The notes under the pieces were generated by a model, which had not been told where the DNA came from, did no database searches, and was given only the letters and a program-made list of their open reading frames with translations. From the NCBI GenBank assembly GCA_947492905.1, contig CANLOL010000001.1, positions 2,086,578 to 2,150,577 of the forward strand: DNA of 64,000 nt, given 5' to 3'. Shown here one piece after another: positions 34,246 to 44,400 of this stretch. The stretch is from an uncultured Sphingorhabdus sp. (lineage in GTDB: Bacteria > Pseudomonadota > Alphaproteobacteria > Sphingomonadales > Sphingomonadaceae). The position numbers and the translations under genes are program-made. The number at the start of each line of letters is the position of its first letter. Positions within the stretch are counted from its first letter, which is position 1.

Positions 34246-35292
34246 TTAGACCAATTCTTGAATGATAGCATCACCTATTTGTTGGCAATTATGTTGACCT
34301 CCCAAATCAGCACCCAAAATACCATTATCCAAAATCGCTGCCACGGCCTGTTCAATTTTTTGCGCTTCTTCTTCTAGGCCAAAACTATGCCGCAACATCA
34401 TGGCCGCTGATAATATCATTGCGCATGGGTTTGCTATGCCCTGTCCCGCTATATCGGGCGCACTGCCATGAATTGGTTCATATAAACCACATGTCCCTTC
34501 GCCAAGAGATGCTGATGCTAATAAGCCAATGGACCCTACGCACATGCTGGCTTGATCTGATAATATATCACCAAATAAATTACCCGTGACCACCACATCA
34601 AATTGACCAGGGGATTTCACCAATTGCATGGCTGCATTATCAACATACATATGTTCAAGCGCCACATCAGGATATTGCGCCGATGTTTCAATCACCACAT
34701 CGCGCCATAGTTGCGATGTTTCCAAAACATTGGCTTTATCAACCGAACATAATTTACCGCCGCGCACTTGCGCAGCCTTAAAAGCGACATGGGCAATGCG
34801 CCGCACTTCATCCTCATTATAGGACATAATGTCATATCCCTCGCGCAGGCCTGTATCCGTTGTGCGCATACCTTTGTCGCCAAAATAAACATCGCCATTT
34901 AATTCGCGCACAATTAATAAATCAATTTCTGCGGCCACTTCAGCTTTTAATGCACTCATATCAGAGAGCGCAGTCAGCATTTTTGCTGGGCGCAAATTGG
35001 CGAATAGTCCCAAAGCACTGCGCAATCCCAATATCGCCTGTTCAGGGCGCAAATGCCGCTCTAATGCATCGCATGATGGATCGCCAACTGCACCAAATAA
35101 TATCGCATCTGCCTCTTTACATAATGATAGCGTATCATCAGGTAGCGGATGTCCAACTGCATGATAAGCCACACCACCAACCAAAGCAGGTGATAATTTC
35201 AAATCAGGCAAATTAAGAGCATCTAATACTCTTAGGGCTTGATCCATAATCTCTGGGCCTATTCCATCCCCTGCTAATATTGCAATATGCAT
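34246..35292 (-). CDS. leuB: 3-isopropylmalate dehydrogenase
   Basis: The third leucine-pathway step: NAD-dependent oxidation and decarboxylation of 3-isopropylmalate. It is 348 residues, the normal length. It begins [20 protein letters not shown]. The substrate region shows [22 protein letters not shown] and a loop [13 protein letters not shown]. The catalytic Lys and metal-binding residues lie in [16 protein letters not shown] and [14 protein letters not shown]. The NAD-binding end is [22 protein letters not shown]. It heads a run with the dehydratase, metZ, apaG, lysR and GNAT genes, with gaps of at most 8 bp or overlaps. Confidence 0.96.
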   Translation of the reverse strand: MHIAILAGDGIGPEIMDQALRVLDALNLPDLKLSPALVGGVAYHAVGHPLPDDTLSLCKEADAILFGAVGDPSCDALERHLRPEQAILGLRSALGLFANLRPAKMLTALSDMSALKAEVAAEIDLLIVRELNGDVYFGDKGMRTTDTGLREGYDIMSYNEDEVRRIAHVAFKAAQVRGGKLCSVDKANVLETSQLWRDVVIETSAQYPDVALEHMYVDNAAMQLVKSPGQFDVVVTGNLFGDILSDQASMCVGSIGLLASASLGEGTCGLYEPIHGSAPDIAGQGIANPCAMILSAAMMLRHSFGLEEEAQKIEQAVAAILDNGILGADLGGQHNCQQIGDAIIQELV

Positions 35293-35348
35293 CTATTTCG
35301 TCCTTTAGCGCGTCAATAATCTCTGGCCTACTGCCCTTAATATAAAAT

Positions 35349-36086
35349 TCAAGCAACCACTCTTTTCAATCTATCGATCAATATATCGCGCGAAGAAAAA
35401 ATATTATTTCTCCAATCCGATGAAAAATTACGCTCTAAAAAATATCCCGTCAATTTCAAACCTTGGAAAATATCCTGCCAATCAGGAGATATATTTCTAT
35501 TCAATATATAGGCAGGCAAAGCTAATAATTTTGTTTCATGCCCAATAGCAGCATCAACAGAAACAGCGCGCGCTGTTTTGGGGCTAACATAGATTAAATT
35601 ATTAATCTCTCCTGTCACCGCACATTTGTCTAAATCTAAACCAAAGCCAAGTTCGGATAAGGTCAGCAATTCAAATTGCACCAATGCACGCGCCCAGCCC
35701 TTTGCTGATGGAGCGCCGCAAATTGCTGAAAACAGCGCATCAGCCGCATCATATAATTTAGGGTAGCTATTATCTTGCGGCAGACAGCTTGCTAATAATG
35801 CTGTCACCCATTCCAATCCGGCAGAGGCAAGCGGTTCTGACAACCAAGGGCCTCGGCTTTCTATAAGTTCAACCGTTAATCCCCCTAATTGATCTTCATT
35901 GCGTGAACGAAATTCAGCCATAACTTTGTTAGAGGCTATCAATATAGGCCGCATCTTGCGCGAACGCCCCCCACGTACATAACCCGACATTAATCCATGC
36001 TCTGGGGTTAACAGCCTAGCTATTACGCCATGTTCGCCATGATGGAGCTGCGAACAAATGATGGCCTCGGTCCTTATTATCGCCAT
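35349..36086 (-). CDS. recO: DNA repair protein RecO
   Basis: Mediator of RecA loading in the RecF pathway of recombination repair. It is 245 residues, typical length. The N-terminal OB fold shows IRTEAIICSQLHHGEHGVIARLL, PEHGLMSGYVRGGRS and LIASNKVMAEFRSRNED. The helical C-terminal domain has FELLTLSELGFGLDLDKCAVTGE and YVSPKTARAVS. Only one cysteine of the zinc site common in other RecO proteins is seen (DKC), so zinc binding is doubtful, as in many alphaproteobacterial forms. It lies 11 bp downstream of uvrC, so the two repair genes are likely cotranscribed. Confidence 0.93.
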   Translation of the reverse strand: MAIIRTEAIICSQLHHGEHGVIARLLTPEHGLMSGYVRGGRSRKMRPILIASNKVMAEFRSRNEDQLGGLTVELIESRGPWLSEPLASAGLEWVTALLASCLPQDNSYPKLYDAADALFSAICGAPSAKGWARALVQFELLTLSELGFGLDLDKCAVTGEINNLIYVSPKTARAVSVDAAIGHETKLLALPAYILNRNISPDWQDIFQGLKLTGYFLERNFSSDWRNNIFSSRDILIDRLKRVVA

Positions 36087-36097
36087 ATCAAGCTCCC

Positions 36098-38011
36098 TTA
36101 GTGATAATGGTCATATATGACTTGCGCGACAGCATCGGATACGCCTGGTGTACGTTTCAAATCTTCTAAGCTTGCATTGCGAACAGCCTGTGATGTGCCA
36201 AAATGCATAAGCAGCGCTTTTTTGCGCGTTGGCCCTATGCCTGGAATATCATCTAGCGGGCTGATACCCATAGCTTTGCTTCTCTTGGTGCGGTGCGCGC
36301 CAATAGCATATCGGTGCGCCTCATCGCGCAAGCGCTGTAAATAAAATAATGTCGCGCTATTAATAGGCAGCGTCATTTCACGGCCATTGGGGAAGTAAAA
36401 TATCTCACGCCCTGCGTTACGTTCAGGCCCTTTGGCGACCCCGATTATATTCATATCATCGATACCTAGCTCGTGCATAGCATCCATAGCCGCGCTCACT
36501 TGACCTTTACCGCCATCAATCAATATCAAATCGGGCCAATCCCCTTTGCTGCGATCAGGATCTTCTTTTTGCGCGCGGGCAAAACGCCGCTCCAATACTT
36601 CACGCATCATACCAAAATCATCACCCGCTATTGTTTTTGGGTCTTTGATATTAAATTTACGATAGGCTTTTTTGATAAATCCATCAGGTCCAGCCACCAC
36701 CATTCCGCCAACGGCATGGCTGCCTTGAATATGGCTATTATCATAAATCTCAATGCGCTGCGGCATTGCCTCTAATTCAAAAATATCAGTGAGCTCTGTT
36801 AGCACTTGGGCTTGGGTCGCATTTTCAGCCAATTTTCGATCAAGTGCATTCACGGCATTTTTTTGGGCCTGCGCCAATAATTTATGTTTATCACCGCGTT
36901 GGGGCGATGAAAATTTCACATAAATATCATGCCGTTTTTCCAGTACATCGACCAAAATTTGTTCATCTTTTATTTTGCGATCCATAATGATGAACTTGGC
37001 GGGGGGTATATCCTCATAAAATTGGCTCAAAAAACTGCTCATCACTTCATCATCAGGAACATCTTTCACATGTGATGGGAAAAAGCAGCGATGCCCCCAA
37101 TTTTGGCCGCCTCGCATAAAAAATGCTTGTATGCAGACATGACCAGCCTTGCTCTCTAGAGCAAAAATATCTGCATTATTGACGCCTTGAACACTAAAAG
37201 ATTGCGACCCTTGGATGAAAGTCAGCGCCTTTAATCTATCCCGATATACAGCAGCCATTTCAAAATCCATTGCATCGGATGCAGCCGTCATTTGTTTGCC
37301 CAATTTTTCTTGTACGATAAGGGACTTACCATCCAGAAAATCACGTGCATCGCTGACCAATTCATCATAATCTTCGCTGGATATTTTATCTACGCAGGGC
37401 GCTGAACAGCGTTTTATTTGATAAAGCAAGCATGGGCGCGAGCGATTATTAAAAAAACTATCGGTGCAATTGCGCAGCAGAAACATTTTTTGCAGCGCAT
37501 TAAGCGTTTGATTAACCGCGCCACCGCTGGCAAATGGGCCATAATATTTACCCTTAGCCCGCCGTGCACCGCGATGTTTGTGAATACGCGGGAAATCATG
37601 ATCTTCGCGCAATAATATATAGGGAAAGCTCTTATCATCGCGCAGCAACACATTATAGGCTGGCCGATAATGTTTTATCAGCTGCACCTCTAATATTAGC
37701 GCCTCAGCCTCGCTATCGACCGTTACAATAGTCATAGCGCGGGTTTGCGCTATCATGCGCAATAATCTTTGCGGTAATTTATTGGTCAGCGTATAATTGG
37801 TAACACGATTTTTAAGGTTTCGGGCCTTACCGACATAAAGCACCTGCCCCTTTACATCCTGCATTCTATAAACACCAGGGGTAGTTGGAAGCGTTTTCAG
37901 CACTTCTTTTATAGCTTCAACGCCTTGGTCAAGATTAGGGCGCTCGCTGCCACGCAAAGCATAAACTGCTTTTTCTTCGTTGAATCTATCTGGAGATTGC
38001 GGGCCACTCAT
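36098..38011 (-). CDS. uvrC: Excinuclease ABC subunit C
   Basis: Makes both incisions in nucleotide excision repair together with UvrB. It is 637 residues. The GIY-YIG endonuclease is at about residues 40-125 (PTTPGVYRMQDVKGQVLYVG, then KNRVTNY). RHKxYR-type segments appear as LIKHYRPAYNVLLRDDKSFP. The UVR motif covers MTAASDAMDFEMAAVYRDRL. The RNase H-like C-terminal nuclease shows IEIYDNSHIQGSHAVGGMVV and LILIDGGKGQVSAA. The tandem helix-hairpin-helix end has DDIPGIGPTRKKALLMHFG. It begins 68 bp after the atp operon, behind a hairpin. Confidence 0.97.
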   Translation of the reverse strand: MSGPQSPDRFNEEKAVYALRGSERPNLDQGVEAIKEVLKTLPTTPGVYRMQDVKGQVLYVGKARNLKNRVTNYTLTNKLPQRLLRMIAQTRAMTIVTVDSEAEALILEVQLIKHYRPAYNVLLRDDKSFPYILLREDHDFPRIHKHRGARRAKGKYYGPFASGGAVNQTLNALQKMFLLRNCTDSFFNNRSRPCLLYQIKRCSAPCVDKISSEDYDELVSDARDFLDGKSLIVQEKLGKQMTAASDAMDFEMAAVYRDRLKALTFIQGSQSFSVQGVNNADIFALESKAGHVCIQAFFMRGGQNWGHRCFFPSHVKDVPDDEVMSSFLSQFYEDIPPAKFIIMDRKIKDEQILVDVLEKRHDIYVKFSSPQRGDKHKLLAQAQKNAVNALDRKLAENATQAQVLTELTDIFELEAMPQRIEIYDNSHIQGSHAVGGMVVAGPDGFIKKAYRKFNIKDPKTIAGDDFGMMREVLERRFARAQKEDPDRSKGDWPDLILIDGGKGQVSAAMDAMHELGIDDMNIIGVAKGPERNAGREIFYFPNGREMTLPINSATLFYLQRLRDEAHRYAIGAHRTKRSKAMGISPLDDIPGIGPTRKKALLMHFGTSQAVRNASLEDLKRTPGVSDAVAQVIYDHYH

Positions 38012-38024
38012 ACCCTAAAGATAT

Positions 38025-38052
38025 AGGGGCCAGCATCAATATGCCAGCCCCC
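38025..38052 (-). terminator. Strong hairpin at the end of the F0 operon
   Basis: On the minus strand GGGGGCTGGCAT pairs with ATGCTGGCCCCT through 12 positions (three wobbles) around loop ATTG. It lies 27 bp after the atpF stop. Only a weak T-run (TATATCTTTA) follows, so it may be a partial terminator or a 3' stabiliser ahead of uvrC. Confidence 0.55.
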
Positions 38053-38079
38053 AAATATCAATATATAAAATAAATAAGA

Positions 38080-38631
38080 TTAATGCGTATTTTTGCCAAT
38101 GTCACCAATAGCAATGTCGACCAATCCTTTATCGGCCGTGCCATCATGCTTTTCAGCTATAATCATAGTAGCAGCGGCAATTGCAGCATCGGCAGCTTTT
38201 GATCTTACATCTGCTAGAGCATTTCTCTCCGCAGCAGCAATTTTATCTTTGGCCATTTTCTGGCGCGTTGCGACAATTGCTTTGGCCTCTGCTTCTGCAT
38301 TACTAATCAATGTAGCTGCTTCACCTTCGGCTTGTTTAACAATATCTTTGGCATCATTAGCGCTATCGTCAAATTGCTTTTGTGCTTTTTTTAGCAATGC
38401 TTCAGCTTCTTTACGAATAGCATCTGCCTCGGCCAACGCTTTGCTTTTTTCGGCAATTTGCGCGTCCAAACCTTCGGCAATTTTAGTATGAACTTTGCCA
38501 ACTGCAAAACATAGAATGAAGAAAATACTCACGCCTACATAGACCCAGCCCGTTGCATCAAGCCCAAGCAGAGTTTCTTCACCAGCTGCGCCAGCGGCTG
38601 ATATTAATAGGGTTTGCGTTAAATCGGTCAT
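38080..38631 (-). CDS. atpF: ATP synthase F0 subunit b
   Basis: 183 residues. Residues about 25-46 form the single membrane helix (TGWVYVGVSIFFILCFAVGKV). The remaining cytoplasmic part is a long Ala/Lys/Glu-rich helix (EADAIRKEAEALLKKAQKQF, ADVRSKAADAAIAAATMII) of the peripheral stalk joining F0 to F1. It is the last gene of the atpI-B-E-F'-F order and lies 17 bp after the b' gene. The pair of b-type subunits is normal in alphaproteobacteria. F1 genes are not in the window. Confidence 0.93.
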   Translation of the reverse strand: MTDLTQTLLISAAGAAGEETLLGLDATGWVYVGVSIFFILCFAVGKVHTKIAEGLDAQIAEKSKALAEADAIRKEAEALLKKAQKQFDDSANDAKDIVKQAEGEAATLISNAEAEAKAIVATRQKMAKDKIAAAERNALADVRSKAADAAIAAATMIIAEKHDGTADKGLVDIAIGDIGKNTH

Positions 38632-38648
38632 ATCAGATTATCCTATTC

Positions 38649-39134
38649 TCAACCGAAAACTGATTTTGTGGCTTTTGAAACCACAGCCTTGGTAGGGGCA
38701 TTCCCTGTAAGACGCTCAACTATAGAAGATGCACCATCCGCAGCAACTGCCTCTATTTCCTTCATCGCAGAAGCCCGAGCTTTTTCAATCTCAACCTGCG
38801 CTGCAGCAATAGTTTCATCGGCTTTCTTTTGAGCATTGGCTGATTTCTTTTCAACCGACGCAGCAGCTTTTGATTTAGCATCAGCCAACATTTTACGGGC
38901 TTCATCACGCGCTACTAAAAGACCAGTTTCATAATCTTCATTCAACTTATCGGAATCTAGCTTTGCTTTTTCAGCTTTTTCTATATCGCCCGATACTTTG
39001 TTTTCGCGTTCCTCCATGACTTTACCCAATTTAGGCAAAGTGAGGCGCACCACACCAAAATATAATATCGCAAACAAAACCGACAGCCAAAATAGCTGTG
39101 GTAAAAATACATTTGCAAGATCAAACTGCGGCAT
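38649..39134 (-). CDS. atpF': ATP synthase F0 subunit b'
   Basis: 161 residues. An N-terminal helix near residues 7-29 (VFLPQLFWLSVLFAILYFGVV) is followed by KLGKVMEERENKVSGDIEKA, the typical b/b' neck, then a long coiled-coil arm rich in Ala, Lys and Glu (DEARKMLADAKSKAAASVEK). The LPQLFW opening is characteristic of the b' (AtpG/AtpF2) form. It forms the peripheral stalk heterodimer with the next gene. Confidence 0.93.
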   Translation of the reverse strand: MPQFDLANVFLPQLFWLSVLFAILYFGVVRLTLPKLGKVMEERENKVSGDIEKAEKAKLDSDKLNEDYETGLLVARDEARKMLADAKSKAAASVEKKSANAQKKADETIAAAQVEIEKARASAMKEIEAVAADGASSIVERLTGNAPTKAVVSKATKSVFG

Positions 39135-39197
39135 CGCTGCACCTCTTTTTTAACGCTTAAAGTTTAGCTTTGGCATAATTTATGCCAAAATATGTAA

Positions 39198-39422
39198 TTA
39201 TGCGAATGCAAGCGCCAGTGCAACAACGGCAGCGATAAGGCCAAGAGCCTCTGTCACAGCGAAACCGAAGATTAAGCGACCGCCCATTTTAGCATCAGCT
39301 TCTGGATTACGAAGCGCGCCGTTTAGATATTGACCAAAAATTTGGCCCACACCAATAGCTGCTAGACCTGCACCGATTGCTGCTAAACCTGCACCGATTA
39401 CTCTTGCTGATTCTACGTCCAT
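39198..39422 (-). CDS. atpE: ATP synthase F0 subunit c
   Basis: 74-residue proteolipid making up the rotating c-ring. Two helices are joined by the polar loop RNP (residues 38-40, GALRNPEAD). The proton-carrying carboxylate is Glu58 in FGFAVTEALGL. The first helix has the glycine repeat GAGLAAIGAGLAAIGVG needed for close helix packing. No sodium-binding signature (Gln at 32 with Thr/Ser after the Glu) is apparent, so proton coupling is expected. Confidence 0.96.
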   Translation of the reverse strand: MDVESARVIGAGLAAIGAGLAAIGVGQIFGQYLNGALRNPEADAKMGGRLIFGFAVTEALGLIAAVVALALAFA

Positions 39423-39466
39423 GATAATTCCTTCTCTTAGTGATTTTTATTAATATATTGAATAGT

Positions 39467-40216
39467 TTAGTGTAAATTAATTGCGTCGTTCAAATAGATA
39501 GAAGCCAATAAAGCAAATACATAAGCCTGTACAACCGCAATTAGAACCTCTAATCCCGTAAGTGCGATTGTTACCGTTAGCGGCAAGATAGCTAGTACAA
39601 ATGGTAAGTCAGAGAATAGTCCCAATGACACCACAAATGTACCAAATACTTTAAGCAAAACATGTCCTGCTGTCATATTTGCGAACAAACGAATGGCCAA
39701 TGTGAATGGGCGCGATAAAAAGCTCAAAAACTCGATACAAGCAACAAAAACAGCCAATGGGAAAAATGTATCTTTGGGCCAAAAGAGGCTGAAAAAATGT
39801 AATCCATGCTTCCAAAATCCAACGATACAGACAATTGCAAACACTAGGACCGCTAGGCCAAGAGTGACTGAAATATGGCTGGTTGGAGTAAATGAGCCTA
39901 CCCAAGGTATCATCCCGAGCATGTTGCAGGCCAGAACGAAAATGAAGAGAGAGAAAATTAGCGGCGCAAATTTGCGGCCTTCTGGCCCGACATTATCATC
40001 AAGCATTTTTCTAACAAAATCATAGAGATATTCAACAGCAGCTTGCCAGCGACTAGGTACCAATTGTGGTTTAGCAGTGCCAACGAATAAGAAAATCGCA
40101 ACGGTTACTAATGCCAATGCCATCCATAATGCGCTGTTTGTGAAAGAAAGATCATATTGCCCATATTCAATAGGGGCTATGTCCTTAATTTCGAATTGTT
40201 CCATTGGATTAGCCAT
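39467..40216 (-). CDS. atpB: ATP synthase F0 subunit a
   Basis: 249-residue membrane stator that forms the proton half-channels. The essential arginine is in FTLAIRLFANMTAGHVLLKVF. QAYVFALLASIYLNDAINLH closes the protein, and YLYDFVRKMLDDNVGPEGRKFAPLIFSLF marks the second helix region. Five to six helices are seen. It lies 10 bp after atpI and 44 bp before atpE. Confidence 0.96.
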   Translation of the reverse strand: MANPMEQFEIKDIAPIEYGQYDLSFTNSALWMALALVTVAIFLFVGTAKPQLVPSRWQAAVEYLYDFVRKMLDDNVGPEGRKFAPLIFSLFIFVLACNMLGMIPWVGSFTPTSHISVTLGLAVLVFAIVCIVGFWKHGLHFFSLFWPKDTFFPLAVFVACIEFLSFLSRPFTLAIRLFANMTAGHVLLKVFGTFVVSLGLFSDLPFVLAILPLTVTIALTGLEVLIAVVQAYVFALLASIYLNDAINLH

Positions 40217-40225
40217 AGTCCAACT

Positions 40226-40579
40226 TTAATCCTTATCATTTGTCGGATCAGAATCAAACTGAACCGATGTTTGCATTGCACGCCGCACTCCAGCAGCAAA
40301 TCCCAATAAAAGCATGACAATCATGCCCCATGGGCGGGTATCCCAACCGGCATATTCATCAATTGACCAACCGATGAATGTCGATATTAAAACTGCGCCT
40401 ACAAATTCTATTGCGACGGCCCATCCTTTGCTCTCTGCCTGCTTATCAGCATTTAGTTCGCCGCGAGCATAGCGTTTTTTGGCATCCGAGATACGATCAT
40501 CTAAATCAGACGAACCTCTATTTGGATCATTACCAGCCAACCTACTGCCTCGCTTATAAATTTGCCGCCAAAACATCAT
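40226..40579 (-). CDS. atpI: AtpI-like F0 assembly protein
   Basis: 117 residues. A charged N-terminal segment (DLDDRISDAKKRYARGELN) precedes two helices (AIEFVGAVLISTFIGWSIDEYAG and WGMIVMLLLGFAAGVRRAMQ), as in AtpI/AtpQ proteins that help assemble the c-ring. It is the first gene of the F0 operon. Two adjacent ATGs (40579 and 40576) could serve as the start. Confidence 0.9.
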   Translation of the reverse strand: MMFWRQIYKRGSRLAGNDPNRGSSDLDDRISDAKKRYARGELNADKQAESKGWAVAIEFVGAVLISTFIGWSIDEYAGWDTRPWGMIVMLLLGFAAGVRRAMQTSVQFDSDPTNDKD

Positions 40580-40730
40580 ATGAATCGGCTTGTGAATCTG
40601 GCAATATTATCGCCAAACCGCGGCCCGTTTAGGAAAGGCAATGCATGAAGTCAACACCAATGCTGTCGGAATAGAGCGCTTAGCTTCTATTAAGCTATAA
40701 ACCATTATAAAATGATAGAAATTTAGAATG

Positions 40731-40762
40731 AAAAAAGAGCAGAAAAACCAAGCTTTCTGCCC
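40731..40762 (-). terminator. Rho-independent terminator of the ydbH-ynbE-ydbL operon
   Basis: On the minus strand GCAGAAA pairs with TTTCTGC around an 8-nt loop, followed by TCTTTTTT. It lies about 90 bp past the ydbL-like stop. The rest of the 271-bp gap 40580-40850, which also must hold the atpI promoter, shows no gene. Confidence 0.75.
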
Positions 40763-40850
40763 TTAATAATTATGTTCAATACTTTTCATTAAACAGAGGA
40801 TGGAAAAGATGGATAACAAATATATCAGCCATCCATTTCCAATTTACCCA

Positions 40851-41258
40851 TTATGGACAGCTAGGGTCCAATTGAGGTGCGCCGCTGCCGCGTGTTTTCC
40901 AGCTACCATCAGGGGCTTGATATTTCTCACCCGGAACTGTGCGTTCAATATTTTTACAGCCGCCAAAAAATGCAGCTCTCTCAACAGATATACCCTGCGC
41001 CTTAGCTGTTCTGGTATAAACTTGTCTGCGTAAAGCTCTGTTTTTGCTTACCATTGCTTCTATTGCAGAAGATTGATTGCCAACCATTCCAAGATAGCCA
41101 TCCGTTTGTTCACCCACAGCACCATTATCACGTGCAGCTTGATATGCAGGATCGCGCCCCTGAGCATAAGCTGCGCCAGCGATAACGCTAACGGCTGTCA
41201 GGCCCATGAATATTTTTGACTTCAAACCAAATTTTCTTTTAATTTCTGTATGTTCCAT
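40851..41258 (-). CDS. ydbL: YdbL family (DUF1318) periplasmic protein
   Basis: 135 residues. A signal peptide ends near AGAAYAQG (about residue 33). The mature protein opens DPAYQAARDNGAVGEQTDGYLG, the core DUF1318 motif, and continues VSKNRALRRQVYTRTAKAQG, then SVERAAFFGGCKNIERTVPG. The C-terminal 20 residues (YQAPDGSWKTR, PQLDPSC) are an extension with two cysteines in the second half overall. In E. coli YdbL works with lipoprotein YnbE and YdbH in outer-membrane lipid homeostasis. The start codon overlaps the ynbE stop (TAATG). Confidence 0.88.
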   Translation of the reverse strand: MEHTEIKRKFGLKSKIFMGLTAVSVIAGAAYAQGRDPAYQAARDNGAVGEQTDGYLGMVGNQSSAIEAMVSKNRALRRQVYTRTAKAQGISVERAAFFGGCKNIERTVPGEKYQAPDGSWKTRGSGAPQLDPSCP

Positions 41259-41485
41259 TAGAATATCCCCGCATTTTCTTCAATTGCTTCTTCAACGGCT
41301 TTCGCCTGTTTGATTAAAATCTCTTGCTCAATCCTTATGTTCAAATTGATAACAATTGGTTCATCAGGCGCTGCCACATTGACACAAGAACTAAGGTATA
41401 TCGCAGCCACACCAGTTAGTGCCCATTTCAATCCTTTTGTTCGAATCAGTGTTTTACCACCCATTTCAATCTTCCTATACTTCAT
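41258..41485 (-). CDS. ynbE: YnbE-like outer-membrane lipoprotein
   Basis: 75 residues. A hydrophobic segment leads to the lipobox LSSC (AAIYLSSCVNVAAPDEP), leaving a mature lipoprotein of about 40 residues with VINLNIRIEQEI, the YnbE hallmark. The start used overlaps the ydbH stop as ATGA. A second ATG at 41464 has a better AGGAAG site and gives a more usual signal peptide, so the real start may be there. E. coli YnbE is the outer-membrane anchor of the YdbH bridge. Confidence 0.85.
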   Translation of the reverse strand: MKYRKIEMGGKTLIRTKGLKWALTGVAAIYLSSCVNVAAPDEPIVINLNIRIEQEILIKQAKAVEEAIEENAGIF

Positions 41486-44400
41486 GGACTATCCTTGCTT
41501 TCTGAAGGCTGAACCGGCTGTTCATTTTTTGAAACTGTATATTCATTCACCAATAAATTTGGCGCATAACGCCTAAGAGTAGCATCAGGATCGCCAACGC
41601 CTTCAACCAAATATAGTAAATCCAAAAATGAAGCCTCAATCTTCACATTAAATTCCAATGGAATTTTTGCCAATTGCTTGGTTATGAAATTTTTATTGGC
41701 CCCTGCACCTTGCTTAAGACCTGTTAAACGAACTCCTGTAATAATCTCGCCATCAATATTGCCATCCATATCAACCGTTAATGTCTCATAGTCGATTGAT
41801 TTCAAACTATCAAAAGCATAATTACCAAAGGCACTTAAATCATAATCTGTTAAATCATCAGTATATGAGAAATTACCTCCGCTCGTTGACACTAAGCTGC
41901 CGCCCACAATTCGGCCACCCTCTGCATCAAAAACCATCGGCAAGCGCCCGTTAAAAAACCCTGTGGCGGACAGGCTAGCAAATTCAAATTGACTCAAAAA
42001 TACGCCTGCGTCCATCCCCGTCACTTCAAAGGTTAAACGCCGCTCAACATCCTCAGCCAAATCCCAAATCGTTGGTTCTAAAACAAGACGCCCTCCAGAA
42101 AATGGCCAACTGCCACCATATATTTGAATTTTCTGCCCTGGTAATAATTGATAACTTATCCGGCCATCTGTCACTTCTACGCCTGGATTTACTGATGCTA
42201 AGGTTAATATTTGTCGGTCATCGCTCTCAAAATTGAGAAGGTCGGTCAATGTGATTTCACCCGATAATCCCTGAACAGGGCCAAAAGCTGCCGCCAAATC
42301 CAACCCTTGCGTCGAAAATTTACCCGTTGATTTAACCGCATTACCATCCCAGACAATTTGACCATCACCATTAATTGCGCCTTGGACATTGGCCACAACT
42401 CCAAGCACAATATTGGTGAGCTGTTCAGGCTGCAATTCATCATCAAACATAAGGTTATCAACCGAAAATAAAGCGCGGCCAGTAGCGTTCGATAATATAT
42501 GTTTCAAATCTACATCAGCTAATTTACGTTTAGTATTGGGTTCTTCAATAGAGGCTAGAGCAGCTATCTCTCCATTTTCTAGCGACAGCATTAAATCAGG
42601 AATATTCACCGGCTCAAATCGGTCCACCTGCTCTGCATCACGCACATCAAGGCTGCCAGTAGCGCTTAATATATTATCTTCGAAAATCCAATTGAGCTGC
42701 GCGCCATCCATGTCCAACGGTACAGCACCAATTTTTGCTGTTCCGTCCTGCACTGTTCCTGAAAAAGCTTGTGCGCCAAAATCAGCGGTTAATTGGCGCA
42801 TTGTGAATGACGTTAAATTATCACTCTCTCCTATCGCTGCTGTGACATCAGAGGCCACTAAGCCATCTTTTAAGCTAAATATAATTGCATCAGATTGCAC
42901 CGATAAAGGGCTTTGGCCTAATGTGGCTACAGCAGAAAAACTCTGAGTTTGGCCTGCAACCTCAATCCCATTCGCGCCAGAGCTTATGATAGAGTTTCGG
43001 CCATTAGGGCATATTTCAATATTCTGATTTTGCAGTCTTAAGTCGCTTGCTTGCAAGCTTGCAAAGGCGATATTTTTGCATCCTTTAAGAAATTCAAAAC
43101 CACCATTAGGATTCCACTGACCATCAATGGGTAGCGATAATCGCTCAACACGACCCGATGGAATAGCGCCGCTCATAAGTGTTGAACCGCTGAAACTCCA
43201 GCTGCCGCTCAATGAACCCTGAAATTTCATATCATTTAGCGCGAGCAATGCATTGCCTGCGGTATAGGCCGGCATCTCAATCTCACCAGACCAATTATCG
43301 CCGCGCCCTTGCTGTATATTCGCAGTCAAGCTGGGCAGGTTTCCGCCTCTGACAGCAAAACCAACAGGAGATTTAATGCGCCAGTCCGCAACCTGACTAT
43401 CTTTTTCAAATGTTATGATATTAGACAAAGAAACACGAGCGCCAGAAATTGATGCTAATTTCACATTATCCAATACTATATTATTCTGATTATTGACCGT
43501 ATCTCCAAGCGCAACATCATATCCCATAGTCACCGAAAAATTCGCGGCACTATCGGCTAACGCTGGCGCCCATATGCGCAGCAGCGGCGCAATAGGGCTA
43601 TTATCAGCAATATTGCGATAAGAACGCAAAGTATCGATAGTGGAACGATCCGCCGATGCTCCAGTTATAGCAGCATTACCCAAAGCCGCTATATTATAAC
43701 CATCTTCTGATATTGCTAAACGCGCTTCGCCTTGGGTCTGCACATCATTAATTGCGATGCCCGATGCAAAAAATGCGGTTTTTTGTAATTCATATTGCAA
43801 ATCTGTTCGCTTAATATTGCCAGAAAACCCTATATTAGCTTCCAAAGCTCTTAACGCTATATCCTCATTCGCAGCATTGCCTAACTTTGCATTATCCAAA
43901 ACAATATCGGCATTCCCGCGCCATCTCTCAAAATCTTTTGACAGGCTTAATTCTGTGGCAATTGATGTTCCTGTAATACGGCCTGCATCACAGGCTATAT
44001 CTTCATTTGTGATCCAGCCATCCAAACTTGGTTGCTGATTGGATATTTTGATTTGCCCTGCATATCTGCTGTTTTTAAGGATACAATCATTGAAGTTCAG
44101 TTCATTCGATTTAACAGCAAGCGCACCATTGAAATTTCTTTGCAAATGCCCCCTGCCCGTTAATCCTATGCCAATCACACCCCAATCACTATCGAGCTGC
44201 ATTTTGCTATTGGCGATATCAAGCGCCATATCCGGAAATTCAAATGGGGTGTCATCATCGGATGCTAATAATGAATCAAGCTCACCAAAGCTCAGCTCAC
44301 CCTCTTTGTAGCTACCCCTAAGATAACCGCCGCGCACCCATATTGTTCGCAATACGGCACCAGCCAAATTAATCTTTAAATCTACATCGACTTCTTTTGC

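Noticed and set aside
40580-40850. Small coding frames in the gap before atpI
   Set aside because: Short frames on the plus strand lack ribosome binding sites and overlap the minus-strand terminator and the ydbL-like gene.
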